Assembly (NCBI GenBank): GCA_011009095.1
Contig: VTPC01005933.1
Span: 69,939-133,938 of the forward strand
From: Ignelater luminosus
Taxonomy: Eukaryota > Arthropoda > Insecta > Coleoptera > Elateridae
Length of the DNA: 64,000 nucleotides
Reading direction: 5' to 3'
In this document: one piece after another, positions 22,382-35,700 of the stretch
Layout of the letters: every line of letters starts with the position of its first letter
Numbering within the stretch: position 1 is the first letter of the stretch
Notes under the pieces: model-generated
The model's database searches: none
Seen by the model: the letters and a program-made list of their open reading frames with translations, nothing else
Told to the model about the DNA's origin: nothing
Position numbers and translations under genes: made by a program

Positions 22382-23405
22382 AAAAGGTCTAAGAGCGCTT
22401 CCTGCGTTCGTAGATTAGCTTTCACTCTTCTTGATGACGCTGCTTTTGGTAGTAGATCAAATCTGCAATATCTACATTGAAGACTTCTTTAAGGTAAGTT
22501 ATTGTAAGATTATGCATCGTGCTTCATATAACATTTCGAGCTGTCTGCAATAAAAACCTTCTTAAGAAAATGTTCTTACTACAGTTCATGAGTACGCCTG
22601 AAGCAGAAATAGCCGATATTGCTAACACAACTGAGATGATTTTATCATAAAGATGGGAATATTATAATTTGCTTCGATTAAACAAATAAAAGCTTTTCTT
22701 TTTTTATGTTCAAGATATTTTGTAACAGTTCTCCAATTCTAGATTATTAGTCTTAGTTCAATTTGGTCACTCATTTGCCTCAATTATTTCGAAACATAAT
22801 TTTGAGCTCAATACATTAGAATTCAGTATAAAATAAATAAGAGAAACTTTTTTTTTGCTGGATTATTGATAACATTGGAAAAGGCACTAGGCGTTGGAAA
22901 GAAGATTGTCAAAAAATAAGACAAGATTTACCGCAACCGTTTTGATTCCTCTTGAATAATCCATCGATGACAGCATGTACTTACGCTCTAATATCATGTT
23001 TTCACTTTCTCACAAAATAGATGTATGTCCAATTCTCGAAAGCAGAGTTACGGTTAAATGACTTTATCTACCTGGGTCTACCTACAACCTGTGCTGACCA
23101 ATTTATGTAGTGTCAAAGTGTGGTTTTCAAATAAACTGTGAACAAACACACCTGTCGACAGTCTCCTCAGTTGTGGTTTTGCTTATGACTAGCTTTCCGA
23201 AACATCTTCCTTGCGTTTTTAAAATTGAGCAACAAGCTCTTATTTTTCATATGATGTGGAGGAGAATCTCATGTTTTGGTTTCCTAACCAGTTGTTATCA
23301 GTCTGTTTGTAATTTCAACCAGCTTCTAGAAAGTGCATTAGTTTTACTCCAGGTATTCGTTTATATATGAACCAGAAGTTTAGTATTCTATTACGAATTA
23401 AACAA

Positions 23406-23483
23406 AAATAAATTTGGGAGGTTAATCGCCACTTGGTTCAGCAACGAAGGAGTAAAGTGGCAATTAACCTTATAAATTTATTT
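23406..23483. repeat. 78-nt stem-loop, miRNA-precursor-like
   Basis: The arms pair as 10 bp (AAATAAATTT / AAATTTATTT), a 3x3 internal loop, 8 bp (AGGTTAAT / ATTAACCT), a 1x1 mismatch, then 7 bp (GCCACTT / AAGTGGC), closing a 20-nt loop. That is 25 pairs in a 78-nt hairpin, with the size and bulge pattern of a pre-miRNA. It could equally be a tiny fold-back transposon. Strand cannot be decided and transcription is not shown. Confidence 0.6.
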
Positions 23484-26100
23484 CTGGGATTTTTGAGATA
23501 TTATAGTAAAGTAATGGCAGGCAATTATGTACGTCTAAATCAAATAACATCTAAGAGGCCCTTCTTTCAGCTAAAATAAGTAACTCTCTCCCTCTAATCT
23601 TTTCATATTTATGCAATAAATTTACTTCTTTTTCACATCACACGAAATTTTAACACTCAGATTCGGTAAATATTTTGAAGATTTTGATAAATTTACTTCT
23701 CTCTCATAGTAGATATAAGAATGTTTGAGTTCATAACATAACATTTTCCCATGTGTAATGTATGCTTTTATTACCTTTTACTACTTTGAAAACGTCCTGC
23801 TTGAATGTACACCCCCATAAAATATTAATTTTATATTTCAATTTGTATGCCATTACGACATACTATGACAAAACGTTCGAGTCACATATAAAATATGCTA
23901 TTTAAGGGCGTAAATGGCCGTTTATGAATTTTATAGGTTATTGGTTCGAGACAAAAGTATGTATGGTAAAAAATGATTTTATTACCATTTAATGAAAGAA
24001 AAGCGTGGTGACTCTGTGAAACAAATCAGGGTAATGATTGCGAAAATGAAATGGAAACGATAAACTTTGAAGTCATGCCTCTCTCGCTATTATTCGTTGC
24101 TCTGTTTTGAATTTCTATAAATCTTGCATAAACTGCATTACAACCTCACGATCATCGCGGCAATAAAATGAGCATAAAAGAGCAATAAAGCGCTTAAACA
24201 AAAATAAATAAGCAATAACTTCAAGTAAAGAGAATTGTGTCTTAAAAGAGTTCCTAAACAAAATCCTAGCCAATATTATTACCTTAATAAAGCTTTTGTC
24301 TCTTTCTTCGCGTATTCGTAAGGGTGGAGCCGCGTAAAGGATATAAGAACTTTCGTGTAACATAAACTTTGCAGTTAAGCTGCCGTTACATTTGAATACA
24401 ATTACGTGCGCGTCTGCGCTCGTACATAAAATTAATTGTAAATATATAGAAAGTTTAAACACTTCAATGGCAAATCAGAGATTTGAATCGGCGATAGCCT
24501 ACATAAATCCGACCGCGAACACCTTGTTTATCTGTGACAATAAAAACACGACCATGTGACACTGGTTACTGGGACACCGACTACACTTTTATTTTTTTCT
24601 CCGGCTGTTGTTCACTCTTTTTTTCACTCTCACATTTTTGTTTCCATTTTTATTATGTTGTTTTCTGAATATATTATGCAGCTAGAAGTGCAATTCCAAC
24701 AAAGGTTAATGTTGTAGAAAATGTGTTCGGCAGTATATCACAAAAGAACAATTTTATCGCCAACATTGCTACCATAACTTTAAACAAGTGACATTTAGAT
24801 ATCCGGTGATGAAAACCTTGCAAGGTGATAAAGTATTTGTTTATTATAATTAGGAGAAATAATGATTTGTAATGGCTACACAGCCAATAAATCGATTATA
24901 TTTATTTCAATATCAATATTGAATAATGAGACTTTTCCTTTTTGTTTTTCTTTATCGATTTCCGTATTAGTACCTTTTGTTCGATGTAAGAAACTGTATC
25001 TAAAAGCAAACAAAGATAAATCCTGATTTCCACCAAATTTGAAGACAACTTTCATTTTAAGTTTAGCTGTAAATCTACCGCAATTTTCAATGTTAGAAAT
25101 TTCGATCAAAAAATGCAAAATCTCTGCTGAATGCAACAGAATATTGCCTACACATTTTTTATATCAAAGATGCCTAGTTTGAAATTTGTTGTCCGCTTTA
25201 ATTATTTTTTCAGTTTTAATACTCTGTAAGTGAGAAGAATGCAAATTAAATAATTTTAATTAAAGCATCTAAAGAATTAAAACTCGAAAAACTAAAGCAG
25301 TCAGATTTATACATCAGTGGGTTGATCATTCATGCAATTCCTGGACAAATTTTTTAAGAATGCTAATTTACAGTTGCATCATAATATTTAGTTTGTTTGC
25401 CTAGTCAATGTAGTCGCCATACCAAGAATTGTGAAAAAACTGATACCATGAGAAAGATAAGCAAAGCAATTTACGATTTTGAATTTCTGCAAAAAGTATC
25501 AAAAATGTTAATACCATTATACCATTAAAATTCCAGTTCCTAGTAAGTTGTGGAATTTTTCCGTAGTGCGTAGCCAACCGAGACCAACACATAACCTACA
25601 AATCATCAATAAACTGATAACTTATAATGCAAATTGCGTATTTGACAAATAATAATTTTACTAAAAATGAAATAACCTTACTGGGAACTGAAATTTTAAT
25701 GATCACACCTTCCAAATGAAAATTATCTAGATTCCTTCTAGGTATTCAACTGAAACGAAAAATACAAAAATAAGACCTCTAGATAAATATTAGAATAAAC
25801 GAAGTCGGAAATTCACAAAATTCTTCAATCATCTCAATCGGCGGTTTCACGATCTTATCGATCAAATTAGCTCAATCTTCAGAAAAATAATTTCATTTCG
25901 CTACAGCAACCATGACTTCACGCCAGAGACCCCAACCTAGAATGTTGAAATACACGTAACAAACTGAAACTTAATTTATACGTGACGCATGCTCTCCAGA
26001 CTCAGTGATGGCATTTCAGCCTGCCACCCGCAGACTCTTCTATACACCTATAAGACCTTGATTTGTCCCTTTATCGACTACTATTCTTGACGCTTCTAGG
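23484..26100. other. No recognised gene
   Basis: AT-rich with unrelated short frames. Reverse-strand frames at 24115-24462 (115 codons) and 24876-25136 (86 codons) match no family I know and show no start context or splice signals; I regard them as chance. Confidence 0.5.
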
Positions 26101-26104
26101 GAGA

Positions 26105-27170
26105 TGGGCTAATTGATCAGATGCATGAGCTCATAAAGAAAGTTTGGCAGTCGGAGTGGAGCGAAGGAATTATATGTCCCATACATAAAAAGGAAGACAA
26201 AACGGTCTGCGAAAACTTATTAAGCACCACCTATAAAGTATTTGCAAAAGTAATAGTCAGATGACTAGCTCCTCTTTTCGAAACCATTACCAGTGCGGGT
26301 TTCCTACAAATAATAAATCCACTATAGACCATATATTTACATCAAGACAAATACTACAAGAATGCTACGAACATGACGCAGATGTGTATCATCAGCTATA
26401 CCCATGTACGTGAATTTCAAAAAGACGTAACATATGACAGTGTGAAGAGACGAAAGCTGTATAAAACTTTAAGGGAGTTCGGAATAGCAAGGAAATATAT
26501 ACGACTGATTAAGATGTCGCTGAATACGACCACTAGGGTAAAAATAGGTGGAGAGCTCTCTGATCAACTGGAAATTATCGTCGGCTTAAGGCAAGGAGAT
26601 GCGCTTTCTTCGATTTTGTTTAACCTAGTTTTGGAAGGAATCATGAGACACATGCCTGGGAATCCGGGAAAGACGCTGTTTAATAGAATGTCACAAAATC
26701 CGGTGTATGCAGACGATGTTGGACAATAGGCAAGGTCGCAAGCCGAACTGGAGCTAGTCTTTGCAGCACCGGAACAGAATGCACTGGATGTGGGTAAATA
26801 CAGCTAAAACCAGCCAGAGATTAGAAAGTCCTAAGAAGATGAGAAAGGAAAGTATTGAGAAAGTTATATGGAACGGATGCGGATCAATACGGAGCTCCAG
26901 CAGCTGTTTGGAAAGCCTGGCGTTGTTGTTGAAATCAAGAAGGACCGCATACAATGAGCGGGGCACGTCCAAGAAGCAGGGCAAGAGCGGACGATGAAGG
27001 TTTTTGTGAGAGGGCCGAGAGGGAGAAGGAGAAGAGAAAAGCTCAGACTCAGGTGGATAGAGGATGTAGGAGCAAATCTGAGAAGAGAGAGATGGGGGCA
27101 GAAAGCAGCGGACAGCGATGAGTGGAGAACTGTTGTGAGGCAGACCGGGGCCTTCCAACGGCTGTAGCGC
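26105..27170 (+). pseudogene. LINE reverse transcriptase with C-terminal region, multiply frameshifted
   Basis: Reading through frame changes: WSEGIICPIHKKEDK (about 26160), TTYKVFAKVIVR (26225), then an open stretch of 118 codons at 26373-26729 with YDSVKRRKLYKTLREFGI, the motif B block GLRQGDALSSILFNLVLE and the catalytic motif C YADD (in VYADDVG). After a stop at 26727 the C-terminal part resumes near 26900 (VVVEIKKDRI, then GRRRR, LRLRWIEDV and EWRTVVRQ). The conserved aspartates of motif C survive but the motif A region is broken. It copied element RNA into DNA in the intact family. The clade is probably RTE-like; not certain. Confidence 0.8.
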
Positions 27171-27195
27171 CACGGAGAAGGAAGGAAGGAATCCT
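26105..27195 (+). mobile_element. LINE fragment, 5'-truncated, ending in an AAGG-type tail
   Basis: A non-LTR retrotransposon that starts abruptly in the reverse transcriptase (about 26105) and runs to the element 3' end. The C-terminal coding is followed within about 20 bp by GGAGAAGGAAGGAAGGA, a short simple-repeat tail as found at the 3' ends of RTE-like and several other LINEs. 5' truncation is the normal result of incomplete target-primed reverse transcription. No target duplication was found. Confidence 0.75.
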
Positions 27196-27199
27196 TGAA

Positions 27200-30100
27200 C
27201 TGTTTAACAGAAGATGAGGAATACCTTAGGACTCAAAAGCTTTTAATAAAAATCCTTCTTCAGAAAACGTCCTTATTCACTGTTCACTGTCTGAATTCAA
27301 AAAATAAAAAAGCAAGACTTGTCTCTAGATTGAAGAATACCCCAGAAGACACTTCATTTCCATTAAGAAAAAACCTTTAAATTTTGGCAATAGCCACAAC
27401 ATCCAAAGAACTTCTTACGCTTCTCTTGCACGTTTTTCGCATCCGTCCAAATTTGTAATGTCTACTACCATGAAGTTCCGGTAGTGCCGATGAATTCTCA
27501 TGGATTGATGATTTTCCCATCAAGTGAAGGTATAGCATCTATCAAGTCTCCTGTCCAGAAATGATTATATCTAGACAGCCTCTTAAAACAGCGATTCATA
27601 TCATAATTTATGATCTTGCAGGAGAGCCATGAGAATGCAATAGGCATAAATGTAGTCTACAGAAATACCTTATGTGTCTGTTACTTCGTCGTCACATTAA
27701 AAAGTAATAGAAATACTTTTCTGGTTAAATTCCCTATCACTTTGTATTTACCGTTTTTCCATATTCCTATTCGCTGCAAAGATTCCAAAGATTTTCGCTT
27801 TTAGCTTTTTATTTCCTTGAAAAAATAAGAACCGTAATAACTGATCTCTAAAATAGGCAAGTTTCTTCACCGTCTCTCTAGATTTCGTGAACCTCAAACT
27901 TAGGACACACTGTATATTTAGTAATGGGAACTAAAACGGTTTTTTTTATAAAGTCTTCCACGAATAAACCTTTCATTTACTACTGTGGCTTTACCTAAAA
28001 AAACAATGCTCAAGGCTATTTCTATTTGGAGACTTTAATGAAACGATGGTGCGCAAACCTTCCTTTTAATGTAACAATCATGAAATTTGCTATTAAACTA
28101 AACATTTTCCATCTTTTTTCTTCCTCACATTCAAAAACAAAAAATTGAAAACTCCAAACAACAAAAATTAAAGAGAAAACATTCAATTTTCCATGGAGAC
28201 TTCAACGTTAACACACGACACAATCTCCCATAAAGCTAGCTAACTGGAATATTTACAATCGATTTGATAAATCTAACAGCAGTTACAATTATAGCATACT
28301 AGTAAAGACATTTGAAAGATCGTTTTGTCGGCAAAAATAAATCCCACAGAAAATGTCATAACGATATTAGCAGTCTGTAAACTGAATCGTAACCGAAGGA
28401 CTTCAACTTCTATAAATTTACTACGCTAATTGAATTGAAAATATTAAAGACAAGTTGTAATATAATACAATTATAAAACACGGCTTTATATCAGGAACAT
28501 TCTAAATAATTATTCAGCATTCCTCCACAAGAAAGGAAAACTAACTTGTGTGTACTTGGCCTTGAACCTACATCAAAGTCCTACGAAATTTGAGATCCCT
28601 GAATTAATAATACTGAAAAAAAAGAGAAGATGATAATGTGTAATAACATATTTTGTTCGATTTTAAGTATTATAAAGAAAAAAAACAATAATTAATGCCT
28701 ATTAACTACTTTAAATGTTACAATAAAAGAGGAAGTAATTACTCTTGTACGAGATGCAAAAAATAAATGTAAAGTTATTTAAAAATATAATGAAAGTTTC
28801 AAGGTCATATCTTGCGATTTCTTCTGCCGAGATGTCACATATATAAGACCTTAATCGCGAAACTTACATGAGTTTACACTCTGTGAACTAATGATTATGA
28901 ATAAATTATAGTCATTAGATGGAACGTTATCCGGTAGCCTAACAACTAACTAAAAACGGTGGAACACATCGAACAATTCTATTTTTTTTTCTTTCGCTCT
29001 TTTTGTAAACCAATTAACGGTCTTGCGCATTAACGGATATTGATTCGTTTAAAAGTAACGCTTTGACATGATTCATTACCTCTATTTTAGTGGATAAATT
29101 TAATAAAAAAAGTCACCTAATAAAATGAGTTCGTTTCACTCTCATTTCTTAACACACTATTATTTCGGCCCACAATAAGTGGCAACCGCGCACACAGCCC
29201 AGAGGTGAGGAGTCCAACAAAAGAACCTGAGTCTACTGGATGTGGAATGCACCTAATACCACGCTTGATATTATTCATCGCTATCGTCTATGATAGGCAA
29301 AGAACATCAGAGAAAGATGGATATATAAAACTGAAACGAAAATATTCCTGATATACCTTTATACTACCTGACTGGTCGATTTTGAAGGAGTCTATCAACC
29401 TTGCTTGTATCGTAGAAATCTAAAGGGAGAATTATATAAAAGGAAAAAAATTATGTTTTATTCGCCTTTTATTTATTTAAGAAATCTAAGGTATAATTGA
29501 GAGACAATTATAAATTATGTATTAACGATATCGAAACTAATAAAATTGCGATGTCGCAAAAATAAATTGCTTTTACACAGCTTTAAAACGTGTTAAATGT
29601 AACAGTAAGCCATAAACCAATCTATAAACCATTCTTAAGAAAATTGTTATTGGAGTGAAACAACCTTTAAGAACGCCCCCCATTTTAATTTGTTGCCACT
29701 GTAAATGGCAGGTTTTCTTTTGAGAGAAAAAAACAAGAGGATACCTGACCTATGGTAAACTCATTATTGCTCCCTTTTTGGTTTTGGCCATATTACGAGA
29801 ATTAATCACAAAATCTTTTAATTTCACAAAGTGATGCTTCGAGCAATAATCTCGCCACTGTGATAAATTAATTTTAACGTTTTTACAACCCTGGCACACA
29901 ATTTAAATTTTATTTGTTTATAGAAGAAACGATTTTAATTCTTCACCTTGCTAATGTGAATGTTAAACAAATTCAAGCATAAATAACAATTAACAAGGGT
30001 ATTATAAAACTCTAATTAATTCTGTAAACGATCGTCTTTTTAATAAAATAAACTTTTTGTTTCTTATTACAATATTGAAGGCGCTTATTGCTCAGATTCT

Positions 30101-30300
30101 ATTTAATTCGATTTCTAATAGAAACCAATTTCTCTCGTGAAAATAATTTATAATGTTGGCAATTCAATTTGTAAATGCTTATAAGCTACATATTAGTTCA
30201 TGTACTTAATTAATTTTCCAAGGTTTCTCTAATCTGTTACGATACTAAAAATAATTTAGTAAATTTATTTCAGACCGGACGGTCATGGCTCAAACACGTG
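27200..30300. other. No recognised gene; one orphan transposon end
   Basis: AT-rich. At 27889-27914 the sequence ends ...CTTAGGACACACTGTA, whose complement TACAGTGTGTCCTAAG is a typical Tc1/mariner-type terminal repeat; no partner was found to its left. Nothing else is recognised. Confidence 0.5.
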
Positions 30301-30306
30301 ATGGTT

Positions 30307-30620
30307 GGACCATTTGAAGTCGAAAATGTCTGGTGAACGTATATTCCAAAATCAATCGCGTTTCTTGACAAAAATCTGATATTGCAGCTTTATCTGAGAT
30401 TTTTAGACAATGAACGGCCGGGATTATTGGGAGAAGTTCCACTTTAGGAGAGACAGCAGAAGTGGTTTCAGCACGATGGTGCACCAGTTTATTTTGGTAG
30501 GCAACTTACCGCTTTTCTTAATTTCCCAACCGTAAGATTGAAAGAGGAAATGCAGTTGCTTTACCACCTCCATCACTTGATCTTAGCCCTTTGACTATCC
30601 ATTCGTGCTAGCCTTCAGCG
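30307..30620 (+). pseudogene. Tc1/mariner-family transposase remnant (middle part) with terminal repeat
   Basis: Plus-strand reading gives YLRFLDNERPGLLGEVPL, a stop, then QKWFQHDGAPVYFGRQL, the block around the second catalytic Asp (HDGAP), and after a frame change RKIERGNAVALPPPSLDLSP. The last should be the PPRSPDLTPLDF block with the third catalytic Asp; here it ends SPLT, so the residue is lost. The 5' edge (30307-30356) is the putative terminal repeat shared with 16694-16742, directly joined to the middle of the gene, so the first half of the transposase is deleted. It belongs to the same family as the 16.7-kb remnant. Confidence 0.7.
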
Positions 30621-32145
30621 TCGTACCCAGCGAATGTACTATAGAATGTACTGGTTTTTCGTACATTTGCATCTTTGAAGTTCTCAAAAACCCACTCTTG
30701 CAGATGCCCAATTTCCAATCACAATAAAAGATTCTAATAATCCATGAAAATGAGAAACCATAATCATGAATAGTAACTATAGTTCGATTTGGGCATCTTT
30801 ACCTTCTTTCGTCACAAGACGTCTTTGCGTGAGTGGAGAATTTATTCCTAAGCAAGTGACAAAAGAGCAAACTCAATCACCAACAAGATCTACTAACTAC
30901 TAACCTAACTAACATATTCAAAATATTTCTCCGTATGGTCTCAGTCTATTCTTAATACAATTATTTTTCTATACTCTTCTTACCTTTTACTTTCTTTATA
31001 TCACTCCCCTCTTTTTGCCATAGCACAATCTCCCTGCTCAGAAGTTATCTGTAATTCTCAAACCATAAAAAAGTCCACTGCTATCTTACTACTGTATGTT
31101 TTTGGCTTGCTTTTCAGCTTTTAAACGTTTACTGGTCAAAATCCTTTCATAATAAAAAGCAACATTCAGGAAAATATTAACATCAGCTACTAATAGTCAA
31201 CAATATCGAAATCCCATTTGGGTTTTCACTAGCCCGATTGCAGAAATCTTACATCTACCTGTCATTAAACTAAATTCTCTGGGGAGTAAATTGCTATTTC
31301 ATAGTAAACAACATTAAGAGAACTAATATTCTACTCAAGTTATAAATACAAAGGTAACGCACTGACAACCAACTATTATTCTTCAAATCCAGTATTAAAA
31401 TTAATCTTGAACTAATGAAAGCGCAATAATAAATTTGGACGATAATAAGAGTCTGGATCACCAAGTCCTTAGCTACTATTGACTATTTGCATTTTTTCTT
31501 CGTTCTGTGTAAATTATCATTTCAACTGGGAAAAGATATATTTTATTATGCACAGAAAGAGGGATAGAGATAACCTGAATTTGATAAAATATCTTTCAAA
31601 ACTTAAACTGCCAACGGATACATGCCATGTGCAGGTCATTAACATCACTTACAAATGAATCATAGCTGCATAAGACAAGTAGATTATCCATTCAGGATAT
31701 CTAGCTGCCACTACAATACAGCACGCTGCACTGCCACCGAGTTTTTTCAAAACTTCGTATGCGCATTCTGCCACGCTTTAACGTGGAGCGAGCCCACCTC
31801 AAAATCCCAATTTATTTAGGCATATCAGCTGAAGAAGAGTAAAACTCCTATATTAGTCCAAACTGCAACATTGATTTGTTTTTCTATCTTGGATCAGCCT
31901 GAACAAACAATAGGCAAGACTATCAATTTTCGTCCAATATATCATATTACTTAGCAACTTTAGTAAAAAGGTTATACTGTACTAGACTGTATTATGCTAT
32001 ATTTGGCTTAGTATTTATGATAGTGAAAAACGGTTTTTGCGTCCATTCGTTACTTTTTTATTCTGGATATTTTTTGTAAAGAAAGATACAGTTGACCACG
32101 ATTTACTTGAAAATAATATTGTGTGAGACTTACAAATAGTGCTTG
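30621..32145. other. No recognised gene
   Basis: Nothing beyond AT-rich DNA with short frames. A less AT-rich patch around 31715-31800 has no recognised content. Confidence 0.55.
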
Positions 32146-32147
32146 TA

Positions 32148-32730
32148 CAGGGTGACAGTCGAGAATAGGGCCAAAATCGAATAATCAGCACAGTCATAAT
32201 TTATGAGATTATATATACATATTAAATTGCCATTTTATTTAGGAAGCGAAGATCACGTCATCTAAATGATAGCCGTCTTCCCTAATGGGAAAATTCTGGT
32301 CTAAAAGCTGTCCCACACACGTACCAATGTCTCCTCATCAATCTGTTGTACTTCTCTTTGAATAACTGCCTTCAGGTTGTCCAATTAACGGGATTTCTGA
32401 ATGTAAACTTTTTCTTTCAAATAACCCCAAGAAAGTAATCGCACATATTGAGGTCAGGGGACCGAGGAGGCCAAGGCATATCTCCAAACCTCAAAATCAA
32501 GTGACCTGTAAACGCTTCCCGTAAAACGTTCATTGAATTGGCGGTAGCCCCATCTTGTTGAGTTGCAACGATGGAATCGCCATTTTGAGTATGTGTCATA
32601 CATGAACACGCGATTGTGACTAAAATGGCAAGCTCCCAGGAAGAGAAGGAGGGATCCCGTCCCTCTTCTCGACCTTCACTCGCCGAGTACAGCCGCATCA
32701 AACAAATGTATAGTCCCGGCTGTCACTCTG
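32148..32730 (-). mobile_element. 583-bp deletion derivative of a Tc1/mariner element
   Basis: The left end CAGGGTGACAGTCGAGAATA and the right end, as complement, CAGAGTGACAGCCGGGACTA match at about 15 of 19 positions, and TA flanks both (32146-32147, 32731-32732). The interior holds only the 3' half of a transposase on the minus strand; a full-length member would be about 1.2-1.3 kb. The 5' leader is joined directly to the second catalytic block, which indicates one large internal deletion. Confidence 0.8.
32240..32565 (-). pseudogene. Tc1/mariner transposase, C-terminal half with single-base frameshift
   Basis: The minus strand reads ATQQDGATA (second catalytic Asp), then LREAFTGHLILRFGDMPW, then PPRSPDLNMCDYFLG with the third catalytic Asp in MCDYF. 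The spacing between the two Asp is 37 residues; family members with this motif set usually have a slightly longer spacing, and a few residues seem lost after QQDGATA. After DYFLG the frame breaks: one T is missing in CTTGGGGTTAT (near 32425-32430), and the right frame resumes as GYLKEKVYIQKS, followed by a stop and then NLKAVIQREVQQIDEET and VRVWDSF. Dead copy. Confidence 0.8.
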
Positions 32731-32732
32731 TA

Positions 32733-35700
32733 TATATGGCTATGGTTTTATCGAAAAGTTCAACAATTTAGAAGTTATTTAAAGCTGTCTGTGCTAAAAA
32801 AGGCATATTCAGAATCGTGAAGAAAAATGAAATACGTATCTAGTTCAGGAGGCGACTGTAAAATAAATGTTCATCTGATTGTAAGTGGGATATGATTTGA
32901 CGGGTAGCTATGAGGCACTTTATAGATGTCTAATGATAACAAATCTCGCAAGAAAGCCACATGTAACCAGAAGAATTCCGTTCAATACGTTTTATATCTC
33001 CCAGTTTCTAGAATGAGAATGGTAAATGTCTCCATAGTAAGTTATTGTTGTGGCACTTAGGTTTTTAAAAGATACAAATGTCCTGAAATGAAGGCTTCTT
33101 CTTTGCGTAGCAACAACAACCGTTTTACTTCACAAAAAGAATGTATCAAAAATGATGTTATAATGCTTGCACAGTTACATTAAAGCATTAAATGAATGTG
33201 ACTCACAATCTAATTTTGTAATTGTAACTGAATCGATAACCAAGAAAAATAAATCTAGATATCAAATCTAATTTTATTTCTTATTAAAATCAAACAATTC
33301 AGATAAATCTATGTAACTGTGTGCTAAGCCTTGACTTATATTTTAAAATAAGTGACAATAGCAATAATAACCACGCATAATAAAGAGAAAGCCATAACAG
33401 ATTTTGCCAAAAGGCGTTAAATCACTTATTATTGCGTTCTTTTTATACGTGTTGAAAGTTATCAAGTAGAAAATTAAATTGTTTGAATGATGTATTATTC
33501 GTTTCAATTTAAACAAATTCCTACGCTATAGGTAACGATAATTATTTCATAAAAATAAAAAAACGCATTTGATAAAGCTTAACAAACCATAAAACGTGTA
33601 ATATCTGTATTCAGTGTAGCGTATTATTTAATGTTTATTTCAAGCTTTATGTACGCCATTGATAATTAAATGAAGTGAACAAATATGTATAAAACAAAAG
33701 CTAACTAACCATGTTGCTTACAGATCAGTCTATTGTTTAGATGTAAACTACACCATAAACGAAATGTTTGTTTTCAAAACAACAAGTCTTGGTTTTACAA
33801 CTAGGAATATATAATACGCGAATTAATAAGCAATAAAGCTAATGCGATTTAAAAAATTGATTCATGTTAAGTGTTTCAGTAATTATAACGAACGAATGTA
33901 GGTAGGAAATAATAAAATCGATTTTATTATATTTATCGGGATGAGTTTTCGATTGAACGATATAATTCAAAGCGTTCTAGTTTTCTATGCACGAAGTAGA
34001 AAGTGCAACAAGAGTCGTGATTTTGTACCCCAATAAACATAAATATATACAACGAATTGCATATCGCAAATTGACAGCAGACACTTCAGTTATTCACGAT
34101 CTCGTCCCACTTCTTTGTCGAATGTGTGTGTGTGTCTGCTTTGCGACTGAATGTGTGTATGTGTTGCGATATCAAGATTTGTTCTGCAGCATCAAGAATG
34201 TGGAATCATCAACTTTAGGTAGTTTGTGAACTTAATGGTTGCTGATCAAAAGATCTGTAAAGCACTTTTTAATTAATTTACCGAACAGTTGTATAAATTT
34301 AATGACGTATATTAAAAAATTGCCCTACCAATATAAACGACATATAAAAATACCTCACAATTATATGTCAGTCTTAAAAGCTGTAAAAATAAGACTTCCG
34401 TTAAAACTCTCAAACCTCATTTAACATAGGAGGTATTTATATAAGAACACACGCACAGGATGTTCGAAAACTGAAATTAGATCTTAAATAAAAAGTTCAT
34501 AGGTATATTTTCTAGATTAGAGAAGAATAATCTTTTTCCTTGATTTAATCACAACAGTAGTAATGCAAACAACAAGGAGATTAAAATTGAATATTTCAAA
34601 AATTAAGAGAGATATCGCCAACATTATTTGAACTTTAAAGTGTCTTAAAATAAAGCTCAATTTTAAGAAGTGCAACGATCTGAAACCGGATTTTTGACTA
34701 AATTCATGGTACGTTAGAAGCGAGGGCCCTAAACAGAATGGATCGGTATCATGTTTCAAACCAACAAGTGTAGTGTTTAAAGTTCGTGGCATAGATTTGT
34801 AAATTGTAGATGGTTAATTCGGTTTTGTACTTTCCAATAATCATAATAAACCCCCAACTTTAATTAGACACCTCCAAATCGTTCGATGAAATCTGATTCC
34901 TTTTCATTTAATTAATCGCCAAAGCCATTCGGTGGTATAAGAGATAATAGTGGTAAAACCTCTACGTTTTATTTAAATCTATAATGGTACAATTTAAAAA
35001 TTCAGGTAGAAAAGAGGCCCTTACTTTATTTATGAAGGGTGTCAAACTTTGTTAGGCAGGTATCAGCCCTTCTCTGCAGGGTGTAGCTATTTCGACCTGC
35101 CTTGCCCATAATAGAAACCGGACGAATTTCTTTACTGGAAGATTAGTGAATACAGGTGTTCGACGTTGAAAAAACCTTTTCTGAAAAGGTATTGAATTCT
35201 TTTTTATTTTAAATTGTGAACCAGGCGGGAGGATTATGTGTATTGTAATTACACCAAGTTTGCTGAGTAGGGTCTAAATAAATTTCTTTTGTTTTTACAA
35301 ACATTTCTCTACTGCGTACATTACTAGAACTATTTTAATTCATTTCGATATTATCTTACATAACATTTTCAGTTTTTGTAGAATTTCTCGTTAAGTAAGA
35401 TTTCTCTTCATTTCTTCTCTTTAGAACAAACCTTGTTAACGAAAGCTGGAACAATTTTGACATAAGTCCGACACAATCCTCAAGATTTATTATTATTTTT
35501 GAAAAATCTCAATTTGCTTGCCTTATTTTCGACCCTTGACTCTTGCTCATGTTCTACTTCTGCTTCTTTTACCGATCAGCCTCCCTTCGTTTATTACTAT
35601 TGGATCAAAGTATCCAGGTTCAAATTTTTCCAAAAGATCTTGAGCAAGCTTTCTTGTCAAACTGCAGCTCAGATGGAGCTTATGTTTTTTCGTAATTGGT

